Assembly: GCF_049059935.1 (NCBI RefSeq)
Contig: NZ_JBMGQR010000107.1
Coordinates: 1-10,599 of the forward strand
Direction: 5' to 3'
Source: JAURVT01 sp049059935
GTDB taxonomy: Bacteria > Actinomycetota > Actinomycetes > Propionibacteriales > Nocardioidaceae
DNA: 10,599 nt
Below are positions 1-6,006 of the stretch, one piece after another. The first letter of the stretch is position 1. Each line of letters begins with the position of its first letter. The notes under the pieces are model-generated. The model made no database searches. It was not told where the DNA came from and saw only the letters and a list, made by a program, of their open reading frames with translations. The translations under genes and the position numbers were made by a program.

Positions 1-348
1 GTCGCCGTCGCCGAGCACCTTGACCGGCAGCCCGGAGCGCACGGCGCCCTTGGCGACCAGGGTGTCGACGTCGATGTCGCCGCCGTCGGGGAACAGGCTC
101 GAGATGCGGTCGAGGTTGACGACCTGGAACTCGACGCGGAAGGGGTTCTTGAACCCCTTCACCTTGGGCAGACGCATGTGGAGCGGCGTCTGGCCACCCT
201 CGAAGCCGAGGGGGACCTGGTAGCGGGCACTGGTGCCCTTGGTGCCGCGGCCGGCGGTCTTGCCCTTGCTGGCCTCGCCTCGACCCACGCGGGTCTTGGC
301 GGTCTTGGCACCCGGGGCCGGGCGCAGGTGGTGGAGCTTGAGCGCCAT
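1..348 (-). CDS. rplO: 50S ribosomal protein L15, 3' end cut by window edge
   Basis: L15 is a late-assembling protein of the large ribosomal subunit that packs against 23S rRNA. The first 116 residues are visible; the family is usually about 145-150 aa, so roughly the last fifth lies beyond the left edge. The basic, extended N-terminal arm is clear: a VGRGEASKGKTAGRGTKG segment at residues 21-38 matches the family's Gly/Arg/Lys-rich rRNA-binding stretch, followed by GFEGGQTPL at 48-56 and a KGFKNPF segment near 64-70. The ATG start fits the family start MALKLHHL. It begins one base after the rpmD stop (TGACATG), so translation is probably coupled to L30. In actinobacteria secY and adk often follow, but they are not in view. 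Confidence 0.97.
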   Translation of the reverse strand, partial: MALKLHHLRPAPGAKTAKTRVGRGEASKGKTAGRGTKGTSARYQVPLGFEGGQTPLHMRLPKVKGFKNPFRVEFQVVNLDRISSLFPDGGDIDVDTLVAKGAVRSGLPVKVLGDGD

Positions 349-349
349 G

Positions 350-532
350 TCAGTCGACCTCCTCGACGTCGATCAGGTGGGTGACCGTGTGGATCATGCC
401 GCGGACCTCGGGACGGTCCTCGCGCACGACGGTGTCGCCGATGCGCTTGAGGCCGAGCGTCCGCAGCGTCTCGCGCTGGTTCGGCTTGCGGCCGATGGGC
501 GACTTGGTCTGGCGGATGTGGAGCTGTGCCAT
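350..532 (-). CDS. rpmD: 50S ribosomal protein L30
   Basis: L30 is a small protein of the large subunit. The product is 60 aa, the normal bacterial length. It starts MAQLHIRQTKSPIG, the typical first beta strand and the conserved K-S-x-I-G turn, then NQRETLRTLGLKRIGDTV at residues 18-35, which is the family signature, and ends in an acidic DVEEVD tail. The ATG overlaps the rpsE stop by one base in TGATG, so no separate ribosome entry is needed. The longer open frame extending upstream in this frame lies inside rpsE and is not real coding sequence. rplO follows after one base. Confidence 0.97.
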   Translation of the reverse strand: MAQLHIRQTKSPIGRKPNQRETLRTLGLKRIGDTVVREDRPEVRGMIHTVTHLIDVEEVD

Positions 533-1137
533 CACACGTTCACCCCAGCCGGAGCCTCGGTCGGCGTGCCCTCGGCTTCGGACCTGAGCAGCGCACGGGG
601 CGCCACGTCCTCGACCGGGAGGCCACGGCGGGCCGCGACGTCCTCGGGCGACTCCAGGCCGCGCAGGGCGGCCGCGGTCGCGTGCACGATGTTGATCGCG
701 TTGGACGAGCCGAGCGACTTGCTCAGCACGTCGTGGATGCCGGCGCACTCCAGGACCGCGCGCACCGGGCCACCGGCGATGACGCCGGTACCGGGAGCGG
801 CGGGGCGGAGCATGACGACGCCGGCGGCCTTCTCACCCTGGATGGGGTGCGGGATGGTGCCCTGGATCCGCGGCACGCGGAAGAAGGACTTCTTCGCCTC
901 CTCCACGCCCTTGGAGATCGCGGTCGGCACCTCCTTGGCCTTGCCGTAGCCGATACCGACCATGCCGTCGCCGTCGCCGACGACCACCAGCGCGGTGAAG
1001 CTGAACCGCCGGCCGCCCTTGACGACCTTGGCGACGCGGTTGATGGCGACGACGCGCTCGATGTACGCGCTCTTCTCGGCACCACGGCCGCCGGAACGAC
1101 CGCCTCCGCCGCCTCCGCGACGCTGCGCTCCGCTCAT
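532..1137 (-). CDS. rpsE: 30S ribosomal protein S5
   Basis: S5 is a small-subunit protein near the mRNA entry site that contributes to decoding fidelity and mRNA unwinding. The product is 201 aa. An unusual Gly/Arg-rich N-terminus (residues 5-19, RRGGGGGGRSGGRG) precedes the core. The S5 N-terminal double-stranded-RNA-binding-like domain covers about 25-90, with VVKGGRRFSFTALVVVGDG at 38-56 as the family signature, and the S5 C-terminal domain covers about 100-175. A short acidic tail follows. The ATG is preceded by GAGGAG at 6-base spacing. The 43-base gap from rplR shows no clear structure. The Gly-rich arm is common in actinobacterial S5 and is probably disordered (inference). Confidence 0.97.
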   Translation of the reverse strand: MSGAQRRGGGGGGRSGGRGAEKSAYIERVVAINRVAKVVKGGRRFSFTALVVVGDGDGMVGIGYGKAKEVPTAISKGVEEAKKSFFRVPRIQGTIPHPIQGEKAAGVVMLRPAAPGTGVIAGGPVRAVLECAGIHDVLSKSLGSSNAINIVHATAAALRGLESPEDVAARRGLPVEDVAPRALLRSEAEGTPTEAPAGVNV

Positions 1138-1180
1138 CGTGTACTCCTCGTGTCGAAAGTGTGCTGGGTGCGGTCGGACA

Positions 1181-1564
1181 TCAGAACGTCAGACCACCCT
1201 CGCGGGCGCCGTCGGCGAGTGCCGCGACGCGACCGGCGTACTTGTTGCCGGCGCGGTCGAAGACGACCGTGTCGACACCGGCTGCCTTGGCACGGTCGGC
1301 CAGCAGCTCGCCGACCTTGCGGGCCTTGGCGCTCTTGTCGCCGTCGTCGCCGCGCAGGTCGGCCTCCATCGTCGAGGCCGACGCGAGCGTGCGACCCTCC
1401 AGGTCGTTGACGACCTGGGCGACGATGTGACGCGCCGAGCGGGTGACGACGAGACGCGGACGCTCCGCCGTGCCCGAGATGCGCTTGCGCCCCCGGACCT
1501 GACGACGAAGACGCGTCCGGGTACGGGCCGCGGTGTGCTTGTTCTGCTTGAGTGCGATCGCCAT
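1181..1564 (-). CDS. rplR: 50S ribosomal protein L18
   Basis: L18 binds 5S rRNA and helps dock it in the central protuberance with L5. The product is 127 aa with the usual basic N-terminus (KHTAARTRTRLRRQVRGRKR, residues 9-28), the conserved GTAERPRLVVTRSARHIVAQVV segment split around residues 31-52, and the C-terminal GLTF ending shared with many homologues. The ATG at 1564 gives the usual MAIALKQ start. An alternative in-frame GTG at 1570 overlaps the rplF stop in GTGA and sits 7 bases from a GGAAAGG Shine-Dalgarno-like run, so a two-residue longer protein is quite possible. The gene follows rplF with a 2-base gap, or overlaps it if the GTG is used. Confidence 0.95.
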   Translation of the reverse strand: MAIALKQNKHTAARTRTRLRRQVRGRKRISGTAERPRLVVTRSARHIVAQVVNDLEGRTLASASTMEADLRGDDGDKSAKARKVGELLADRAKAAGVDTVVFDRAGNKYAGRVAALADGAREGGLTF

Positions 1565-1566
1565 GG

Positions 1567-2109
1567 TCACTTACCAGCCTTTCCGACCTTGCGACGGACC
1601 TGCTCGCCCGCGTACCGCACGCCCTTGCCCTTGTAGGGCTCGGGCTTGCGCAGCTTGCGGATGTTGGCAGCGACCTCGCCGACGAGCTGCTTGTCGATGC
1701 CCTGGACCGTCATCTTGGTGGGGCTCTCGACGACGAACGTGATGCCCTCGGGGGCGTCGAAGGCGATCGGGTGGCTGTACCCGAGGTTCAGCTCGATCGC
1801 GTTCGGGCCCTTGGAGATCACGCGGTAGCCCACGCCGACCAGCTCGAGCTTCTTCTCGTAGCCGTCGGTGACACCGATGACCATGTTGTTGACCAGCGTG
1901 CGCGAGAGCCCGTGCAGGGCCTTGCTCTGACGCTCGTCGTTGGGACGGACCACCGAGACGGCGCCGTCGTCCGCGCGGCCGATGGTGATCGGCTCGACGA
2001 CGGTGTGCGACAGCACCCCCTTGGGACCCTTGATGGTCACGTGCTGACCGTCGATGGTGACGTCCACTCCGGACGGGACCGTTACTGGCAGCTTGCCGAT
2101 GCGCGACAT
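1567..2109 (-). CDS. rplF: 50S ribosomal protein L6
   Basis: L6 binds 23S rRNA near the sarcin-ricin loop, where elongation factors dock. The product is 180 aa, the normal length, with the two repeated L6 domains (about 1-82 and 83-180). It has the typical MSRIGKLPVTVPSGV start, a central ALHGLSRTLVNNMVIGVT helix at 64-81, and the C-terminal L6 signature RKPEPYKGKGVRYAGE at about 154-169. The ATG at 2109 is chosen over an upstream in-frame ATG at 2163 because it matches the family start and has a strong GAGGAGG Shine-Dalgarno 5 bases away. The gap from rpsH is 22 bases. The strong ribosome binding site suggests independent initiation here rather than pure coupling. Confidence 0.98.
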   Translation of the reverse strand: MSRIGKLPVTVPSGVDVTIDGQHVTIKGPKGVLSHTVVEPITIGRADDGAVSVVRPNDERQSKALHGLSRTLVNNMVIGVTDGYEKKLELVGVGYRVISKGPNAIELNLGYSHPIAFDAPEGITFVVESPTKMTVQGIDKQLVGEVAANIRKLRKPEPYKGKGVRYAGEQVRRKVGKAGK

Positions 2110-2131
2110 GGTTCCTCCTCGTCCTTCTACG

Positions 2132-2539
2132 TCACCAGACGTAGGCGAGGACTTCCCCGCCAACGCCCTTGTGGTTGGCCTGACGGTCGGTGAGCAGGCC
2201 CTGGGACGTGGAGATGATCGCCACGCCCAGTCCGCCGAGCACCTTGGGCAGGTTGGTCGACTTCGCGTACACCCGCAGGCCGGGCTTGCTGATGCGGCGG
2301 ATGCCGGCGATCGAGCGCTCCCGATGGGGTCCGTACTTGAGGGTGACGGTCAGCGTGCGGCCGACCTGGCCCTCCTCGGGCTCCGCCACCGAGAACGCGG
2401 TGATGTAGCCCTCCTGCTTCAGGATCTCCGCGACGCCCTGCTTGAGCTTGCTGTAGGGCATGCTCACGTCGTCGTGGAAAGCCTGGTTGCCGTTGCGGAC
2501 ACGCGTGAGCATGTCCGCGATCGGATCAGTCATCGTCAT
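2132..2539 (-). CDS. rpsH: 30S ribosomal protein S8
   Basis: S8 binds helix 21 of 16S rRNA early in small-subunit assembly. In E. coli it is also the translational repressor of the spc operon. The product is 135 aa. It starts MTMTDPIADMLTRVRNG and ends with the classic STSQGLLTDRQA signature (residues 110-121) and VGGEVLAYVW. The ATG at 2539 is chosen because it is nearer an AGGAAAG Shine-Dalgarno-like run (spacing 13) than the next ATG at 2533 (spacing 19); the latter would give a two-residue shorter protein. The 89-base gap upstream carries two tandem hairpins, unlike almost every other junction in the cluster. S8-dependent control there is only an inference. Confidence 0.97.
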   Translation of the reverse strand: MTMTDPIADMLTRVRNGNQAFHDDVSMPYSKLKQGVAEILKQEGYITAFSVAEPEEGQVGRTLTVTLKYGPHRERSIAGIRRISKPGLRVYAKSTNLPKVLGGLGVAIISTSQGLLTDRQANHKGVGGEVLAYVW

Positions 2540-2568
2540 GGGTCTTGTGTCACTTTCCTGCCCTGGTT

Positions 2569-2586
2569 TCCGCACCGGGGTGCGGA
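2569..2586 (-). promoter_or_regulatory. Hairpin just upstream of the rpsH ribosome binding site
   Basis: CCGCAC (2570-2575) and GTGCGG (2580-2585) pair perfectly around a 4-base loop, with one more T-A pair at 2569/2586. GGT (2565-2567) and ACC (2586-2588) could extend the stem if two bases bulge out. The hairpin ends about 10 bases before the AGGAAAG sequence that likely serves rpsH. It could modulate S8 translation or protect an mRNA end; there is no U-run to make it a normal terminator. Confidence 0.5.
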
Positions 2587-2602
2587 CCTGTGGCGATCAG
2601 TC

Positions 2603-2618
2603 CGGCGAACGTTCGCCG
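2603..2618. promoter_or_regulatory. Perfect 16-base palindrome after the S14 stop codon
   Basis: CGGCGAAC followed by GTTCGCCG is a perfect 16-base palindrome, 10 bases after the rpsZ stop. As RNA it would form a 6-bp stem with a 4-base loop; as DNA it could be a dimeric protein site. Together with the hairpin at 2569-2586 it occupies much of the 89-base gap. A cluster with 1-2 base gaps elsewhere would not be expected to keep such a stretch without use, but this is inference. Confidence 0.5.
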
Positions 2619-2628
2619 AAAGCGGTGG

Positions 2629-2814
2629 TTACCAGCTGCTCTTGGTGACGCCGGGGAGCTCGCCACGGTGGGCCATCTCCCTCAGGCACACGCGGCAGAG
2701 GCCGAACTTGCGGTAGACCGACTTGGGTCGGCCGCAGCGCTGGCAGCGGGTGTAGCCGCGCACCGCGAACTTGGGCTTGCGGGCCGCCTTGACCTTGAGT
2801 CCTGTCTTGGCCAT
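2629..2814 (-). CDS. rpsZ: 30S ribosomal protein S14, zinc-binding (type Z)
   Basis: S14 sits in the head of the small subunit. This is the short zinc-ribbon form: 61 aa, with Cys24 and Cys27 (CQRC) and Cys40 and Cys43 (CRVC) forming a four-cysteine zinc site, then the conserved C-terminus ending GELPGVTKSSW. The longer zinc-free paralogue of about 90-100 aa has none of these cysteines. Many actinobacteria keep that paralogue elsewhere in the genome under zinc-responsive (Zur) control; whether this organism does cannot be seen here. The ATG lies 2 bases after the rplE stop with AAGGAG upstream. All four ligands are intact, so the protein should bind zinc. Confidence 0.98.
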   Translation of the reverse strand: MAKTGLKVKAARKPKFAVRGYTRCQRCGRPKSVYRKFGLCRVCLREMAHRGELPGVTKSSW

Positions 2815-2816
2815 CG

Positions 2817-3386
2817 TCAGTTCTCCTTGTACGGGAAGCCGAGCCGGGTGAGCAGCGCCCGGCCCTCCTCGTCGTTCGTGGCGGTCGTGACGACGGTGAT
2901 GTCCATCCCACGGCTGCGGTCGATCTTGTCCTGGTCGATCTCGTGGAACATGACCTGCTCGGTCAGACCGAAGGTGTAGTTGCCGCGGCCGTCGAACTGC
3001 TTGGGCGAGAGCCCGCGGAAGTCACGGATTCGGGGCAGCGCCAGCGTCAGCAGACGGTCCAGGAACTCCCACATGCGGTCGCCGCGCAGCGTCACGTGGC
3101 AGCCGATGGGCATGCCCTCGCGGAGCTTGAACTGGGCGATCGACTTGCGGGCCTTGGTGACCTGCGGCTTCTGGCCGGTGATGGCCGTGAGGTCGCGGAT
3201 CGCGCCGTCGATGAGCTTGGAGTCGCGAGCCGCCTCGCCGACGCCCATGTTGACCACGATCTTCGTCAGACCGGGGACCTGCATGACGTTGGGGGTGGAG
3301 AACTCCTCGCGCAGGGCGGGGAGGATCTCCTCGCGGTAGCGCGTCTTGAGACGGGGCACTGCCCGCTCGGTGGTCTCTGCAGCCAT
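2817..3386 (-). CDS. rplE: 50S ribosomal protein L5
   Basis: L5 binds 5S rRNA and contacts S13 and the P-site tRNA from the central protuberance. The product is 189 aa, with a short extra N-terminus of about 10 residues compared with E. coli L5 (179 aa). The L5 signature GQKPQVTKARKSIAQFKLR covers residues 71-89, and the C-terminal domain includes PRIRDFRGL (119-127) and GNYTFGLTEQVMF (135-147). The ATG follows the rplX stop after 2 bases, with AAGGAG 8 bases upstream. In E. coli the S8 repressor site lies at this L24-L5 junction. Here the junction has only two intergenic bases, so a site of the E. coli type would have to lie inside coding sequence. Confidence 0.98.
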   Translation of the reverse strand: MAAETTERAVPRLKTRYREEILPALREEFSTPNVMQVPGLTKIVVNMGVGEAARDSKLIDGAIRDLTAITGQKPQVTKARKSIAQFKLREGMPIGCHVTLRGDRMWEFLDRLLTLALPRIRDFRGLSPKQFDGRGNYTFGLTEQVMFHEIDQDKIDRSRGMDITVVTTATNDEEGRALLTRLGFPYKEN

Positions 3387-3388
3387 GG

Positions 3389-3757
3389 TCAGATCTCCTT
3401 CCCGGTCGCCTTGGCGATGCGCACGCTGCGGTGCGCGGTGTAGGTGGTGCCGTCGGGGCGCTTCTTCTGCACCTCGTCGCGGCGGAAGCCGATGCGGGAC
3501 GTCACCTTGGTGCCGTCCTTGTCGACCACGAGCGCCACGTTGCTGATGTGGACGGGGGCCTCGGCGGTGATGATGCCGCCGGTGCTGCCCGCGGCGCCGC
3601 CGGCCTGGGCCGAACGGGTGTGCTTCTTGACCCGGTTCACGCCCTCGACGATGACGCGGCTGGCCTCGGGCAGGACGTCGATGACCTTGCCCTCGACACC
3701 CTTGTCGTTGCCCGCGATGACGCGGACCTGGTCACCCTTGCGGATGTTGACTGCCAT
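3389..3757 (-). CDS. rplX: 50S ribosomal protein L24
   Basis: L24 is an assembly initiator for the large subunit and sits near the exit tunnel. The product is 122 aa, somewhat longer than the E. coli protein (about 104 aa). The KOW motif is at about residues 6-33 (KGDQVRVIAGNDKGVEGKV), followed by EGVNRVKKHTR and the basic IGFRRDE stretch (89-95). The ATG at 3757 gives the standard MAVNIRKGD start and is one base after the rplN stop (TGAGATG), with GGAGG 9 bases upstream. A longer open frame continuing upstream lies inside rplN and is an artefact. A short Ala/Gly run (residues 50-61, within the AQAGGAAGSTGG segment) is typical of actinobacterial L24. Confidence 0.97.
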   Translation of the reverse strand: MAVNIRKGDQVRVIAGNDKGVEGKVIDVLPEASRVIVEGVNRVKKHTRSAQAGGAAGSTGGIITAEAPVHISNVALVVDKDGTKVTSRIGFRRDEVQKKRPDGTTYTAHRSVRIAKATGKEI

Positions 3758-3758
3758 C

Positions 3759-4127
3759 TCAGAGCACCTCCGGAGCGAGCGAGATGATGCGCATGAACCG
3801 CTTGTCGCGGAGCTCGCGCCCGACGGGGCCGAAGATGCGGGTCCCTCGCGGGTCGCCGTCCGGCTTGAGGATGACGGCGGCGTTCTCGTCGAAGCGGATG
3901 TACGAACCGTCCGGACGACGGCGCTCCTTGACGGTGCGCACGACGACGGCCTTGACGACGTCACCCTTCTTCACGTTGCCACCGGGGATCGCGTCCTTGA
4001 CGGTGGCGACGATGGTGTCGCCGATCCCCGCGTAGCGGCGACCGGAGCCCCCGAGCACACGGATGCAGAGGATCTCCTTCGCACCGGTGTTGTCGGCGAC
4101 CTTGAGTCGCGACTCCTGCTGGATCAT
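3759..4127 (-). CDS. rplN: 50S ribosomal protein L14
   Basis: L14 lies at the subunit interface, forms an intersubunit bridge with 16S rRNA and is the target of the silencing factor RsfS. The product is exactly 122 aa, the standard length. It starts MIQQESRLKVADNTGAKEI, has the L14 signature around AVVVRTVKERRRPDGSYIRF (60-79) and GTRIFGPVGRELR (95-107), and ends in SLAPEVL. The ATG has AGGAGA 7 bases upstream. It is the first gene of the spc operon in E. coli. Here it is separated from rpsQ by 76 bases that include a hairpin, which makes it a candidate for independent initiation or mRNA processing. Confidence 0.98.
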   Translation of the reverse strand: MIQQESRLKVADNTGAKEILCIRVLGGSGRRYAGIGDTIVATVKDAIPGGNVKKGDVVKAVVVRTVKERRRPDGSYIRFDENAAVILKPDGDPRGTRIFGPVGRELRDKRFMRIISLAPEVL

Positions 4128-4154
4128 CGAAATGTCTCCTGTGTCTCACTGGTT

Positions 4155-4179
4155 CTCGCCGGCCACGCTGGGCCGGGAG
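4155..4179 (-). promoter_or_regulatory. Hairpin in the S17-L14 gap (S10/spc boundary)
   Basis: The plus-strand bases CCGGCC (4159-4164) and GGCCGG (4171-4176) are perfect inverted repeats around a 6-base loop. CTC (4155-4157) and GAG (4177-4179) extend the stem by three pairs with one bulged base. It lies in a 76-base gap, one of three gaps over 40 bases inside the cluster, exactly where the S10 and spc operons meet in E. coli. No T-run follows on the minus strand, so an ordinary intrinsic terminator is unlikely. It could be a processing or stability element, a weak attenuator, or chance in GC-rich DNA. Confidence 0.45.
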
Positions 4180-4203
4180 CCTGGCGGAACTCGATGGTGG
4201 TGG

Positions 4204-4485
4204 TTACTTGGCCTTCTCGACGACCTCGACGAGGCGCCAACGCTTGGTGGCCGACAGCGGACGCGTCTCCATGATGAGGACGCGGTCGCCGACGCCGGCA
4301 GCGTTCTGCTCGTCGTGCGCCTTGAGCTTGCGGGTGCGGCGCAGGACCTTGCCGTAGAGGGGGTGCTTGACGCGGTCCTCGACGTCGACGACGACGGTCT
4401 TGTCCATCTTGTCGCTGACGACCAGGCCCTCACGGACCTTGCGCGCGGAGCGCTCGGTGGTCTCGTTCTCGGTGGTCTCGCTCAT
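4204..4485 (-). CDS. rpsQ: 30S ribosomal protein S17
   Basis: S17 is a primary 16S rRNA-binding protein of the small-subunit body. The product is 93 aa: an acidic, low-complexity N-terminal arm (SETTENETTERSARK, residues 2-16) followed by the OB-fold core, with GLVVSDKMDKTVVVDVEDRV at 20-39 and the family signature GDRVLIMETRPLSATKRWRL at 67-86. The start ATG overlaps the rpmC stop in ATGA, implying coupled translation. The protein ends normally in VVEKAK-TAA. It is the last gene of the S10 half, followed by a 76-base gap. Confidence 0.97.
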   Translation of the reverse strand: MSETTENETTERSARKVREGLVVSDKMDKTVVVDVEDRVKHPLYGKVLRRTRKLKAHDEQNAAGVGDRVLIMETRPLSATKRWRLVEVVEKAK

Positions 4486-4739
4486 GCCTCTTCGCTCTTC
4501 TCGTCTGCGGTGCCCTCGGCGTCGCCCTGGACCAGGATCCCGAGCTCGCGCTCACGGACCACGGTGTAGATCCGCGCGATGTCGCGCTTCACGGTGCGCA
4601 GCCGGGAGTTGTTCTCGAGCTGACCGGTGGCTGCCTGGAACCGGAGGTTGAACAGCTCCTCCTTGGACTCCTTCAGCCGGGTGGCCAGGTCGTCGACGCT
4701 GAGGTCGCGCAGCTCGTGCGCGGTGGTGACGTCCGCCAT
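4482..4739 (-). CDS. rpmC: 50S ribosomal protein L29
   Basis: L29 lies at the peptide exit site, where it helps dock signal recognition particle and trigger factor. The product is 85 aa, with the core helical hairpin at about residues 6-66: LRDLSVDDLATRLKESKEEL then NLRFQAATGQLENNSRLR, the L29 signature. An acidic tail (QGDAEGTADEKSEEA, 71-85) makes it longer than the usual 60-70 aa. The ATG at 4739 overlaps the rplP stop by one base in TGATG. An in-frame ATG at 4775 would lie inside rplP and does not match the family start. The acidic tail is likely disordered. Confidence 0.97.
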   Translation of the reverse strand: MADVTTAHELRDLSVDDLATRLKESKEELFNLRFQAATGQLENNSRLRTVKRDIARIYTVVRERELGILVQGDAEGTADEKSEEA

Positions 4740-5158
4740 CAGAACTCGCTCCCTTCGCGGCTCACGAACTTGCACTTCATCGGCAGCTTGTGGATCGCCC
4801 GGCGCATCGCCTCACGGGCGACGGGCTCGGTGACGCCCGACAGCTCGAACATGATGCGTCCGGGCTTGACGTTCGCGATCCACCACTCGGGCGAGCCCTT
4901 GCCCGAGCCCATGCGGGTCTCGGCGGGCTTCTTGGTGAGCGGGCGGTCGGGGTAGATGTTGATCCACACCTTGCCGCCACGCTTGATGTGACGCGTCATG
5001 GCGATACGAGCGGACTCGATCTGACGGTTCGTCACGTAGTGCGCCTCGACGGCCTGGATGCCGAAGTCGCCGAAGGCCAGCTCGGTGCCGCCCTTGGCCG
5101 CGCCGCGGCGCGTGGGGTGGTGCTGCTTGCGGTGCTTCACCCTGCGGGGGATGAGCAT
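4739..5158 (-). CDS. rplP: 50S ribosomal protein L16
   Basis: L16 binds near the A-site tRNA elbow and completes the peptidyl transferase centre late in assembly. The product is 139 aa, the usual length. It starts MLIPRRVKHRKQHHP, has FGDFGIQAVEAHYVTNRQIE (29-48), the IYPDRPLTKKPAETRMGSGKG segment (68-88), and GSPEWWIANVKPGRIMFEL. The ATG at 5158 lies 2 bases after the rpsC stop, with GGAG about 8 bases upstream. The open frame extends much further upstream through rpsC, but that part is antigenic-looking Arg-rich out-of-frame sequence and not L16. rpmC overlaps the stop by one base. Confidence 0.98.
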   Translation of the reverse strand: MLIPRRVKHRKQHHPTRRGAAKGGTELAFGDFGIQAVEAHYVTNRQIESARIAMTRHIKRGGKVWINIYPDRPLTKKPAETRMGSGKGSPEWWIANVKPGRIMFELSGVTEPVAREAMRRAIHKLPMKCKFVSREGSEF

Positions 5159-5160
5159 GG

Positions 5161-6006
5161 TCAGCTCTCCGTTCCGGTCGTGGCCGGAGCCGCCGCAGCC
5201 TCGGCCGGAGCCTCGGTCGCGGGCGCCTCGGTGGCCGGGGCGTCGGTGCGGGCGGGACGCTCGCCGCGTGCGGGGCGCTCGCCACGCTCGGGACGACGCG
5301 CGGCGCCGCCACCACGGGTGGAGCGGTTGCGGCCGGGAGCAGCGGCACGAGCGGCGGCCTGGGCCTCGCGCTCGGCGCGGGTGCCCGCGACCTCGCCCTT
5401 GTAGACCCAGACCTTCACGCCGATGCGGCCGAAGGTGGTCTTGGCCTCGTAGAAGCCGTAGTCGACGTCCGCACGCAGGGTGTGCAGGGGCACGCGACCC
5501 TCGCGGTAGAACTCCGAGCGCGACATCTCCGCTCCGCCGAGACGGCCGGAGCACTGGATGCGGATGCCCTTGGCGCCGCTGCGCATGGTCGTCTGCATCG
5601 CCTTGCGCATGGCACGGCGGAACTGCACACGACCGGCGAGCTGCTCGGCCACGCCCTGCGCGACGAGCTGGGCGTCGATCTCGGGGTTCTTGACCTCGAG
5701 GATGTTGAGCTGGACCTGCTTGCCGGTCAGCTTCTCGAGGTCGCCACGGATGCGCTCGGCCTCGGCGCCACGGCGACCGATGACGATGCCCGGACGCGCG
5801 GTGTGGATGTCCACACGGACGCGGTCGCGGGTGCGCTCGATCTCGACGCGGCTGATGCCGGCGCGGTCCATGCCCTTGGTGAGCATCTTGCGGATCTGGA
5901 CGTCCTCACCGACGTAGCTCTTGTAGAGCTTGTCGGCGTACCACCGGCTCTTGTGGTCGGTGGAGATGCCCAGACGGAACCCGTGCGGGTTGATCTTCTG
6001 TCCCAC
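5161..6006 (-). CDS. rpsC: 30S ribosomal protein S3 with long Ala/Pro/Arg tail
   Basis: S3 lines the mRNA entry tunnel and helps unwind mRNA. The product is 281 aa, against about 233 in E. coli. The N-terminal domain starts GQKINPHGFRLGI; a KH type 2 domain spans about 38-110 with the VIGRRG loop at 75-80; the S3 C-terminal domain spans about 115-206 with the signature around CSGRLGGAEMSRSE and FGRIGVKVWVYKGE (192-205). From about residue 210 there is a low-complexity tail: an Arg/Gly part with RGERPA repeated at 241 and 247, then APATE repeats from 256. The start is GTG at 6006, overlapping the rplV TAG by one base (TAGTG). Confidence 0.97.
   Translation of the reverse strand: MGQKINPHGFRLGISTDHKSRWYADKLYKSYVGEDVQIRKMLTKGMDRAGISRVEIERTRDRVRVDIHTARPGIVIGRRGAEAERIRGDLEKLTGKQVQLNILEVKNPEIDAQLVAQGVAEQLAGRVQFRRAMRKAMQTTMRSGAKGIRIQCSGRLGGAEMSRSEFYREGRVPLHTLRADVDYGFYEAKTTFGRIGVKVWVYKGEVAGTRAEREAQAAARAAAPGRNRSTRGGGAARRPERGERPARGERPARTDAPATEAPATEAPAEAAAAPATTGTES

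Noticed and set aside
1138..1180. The L18-S5 gap as a regulatory site
   Set aside because: It is only 43 bases, shows no clear inverted repeat, and holds a normal GAGGAG ribosome binding site for rpsE.
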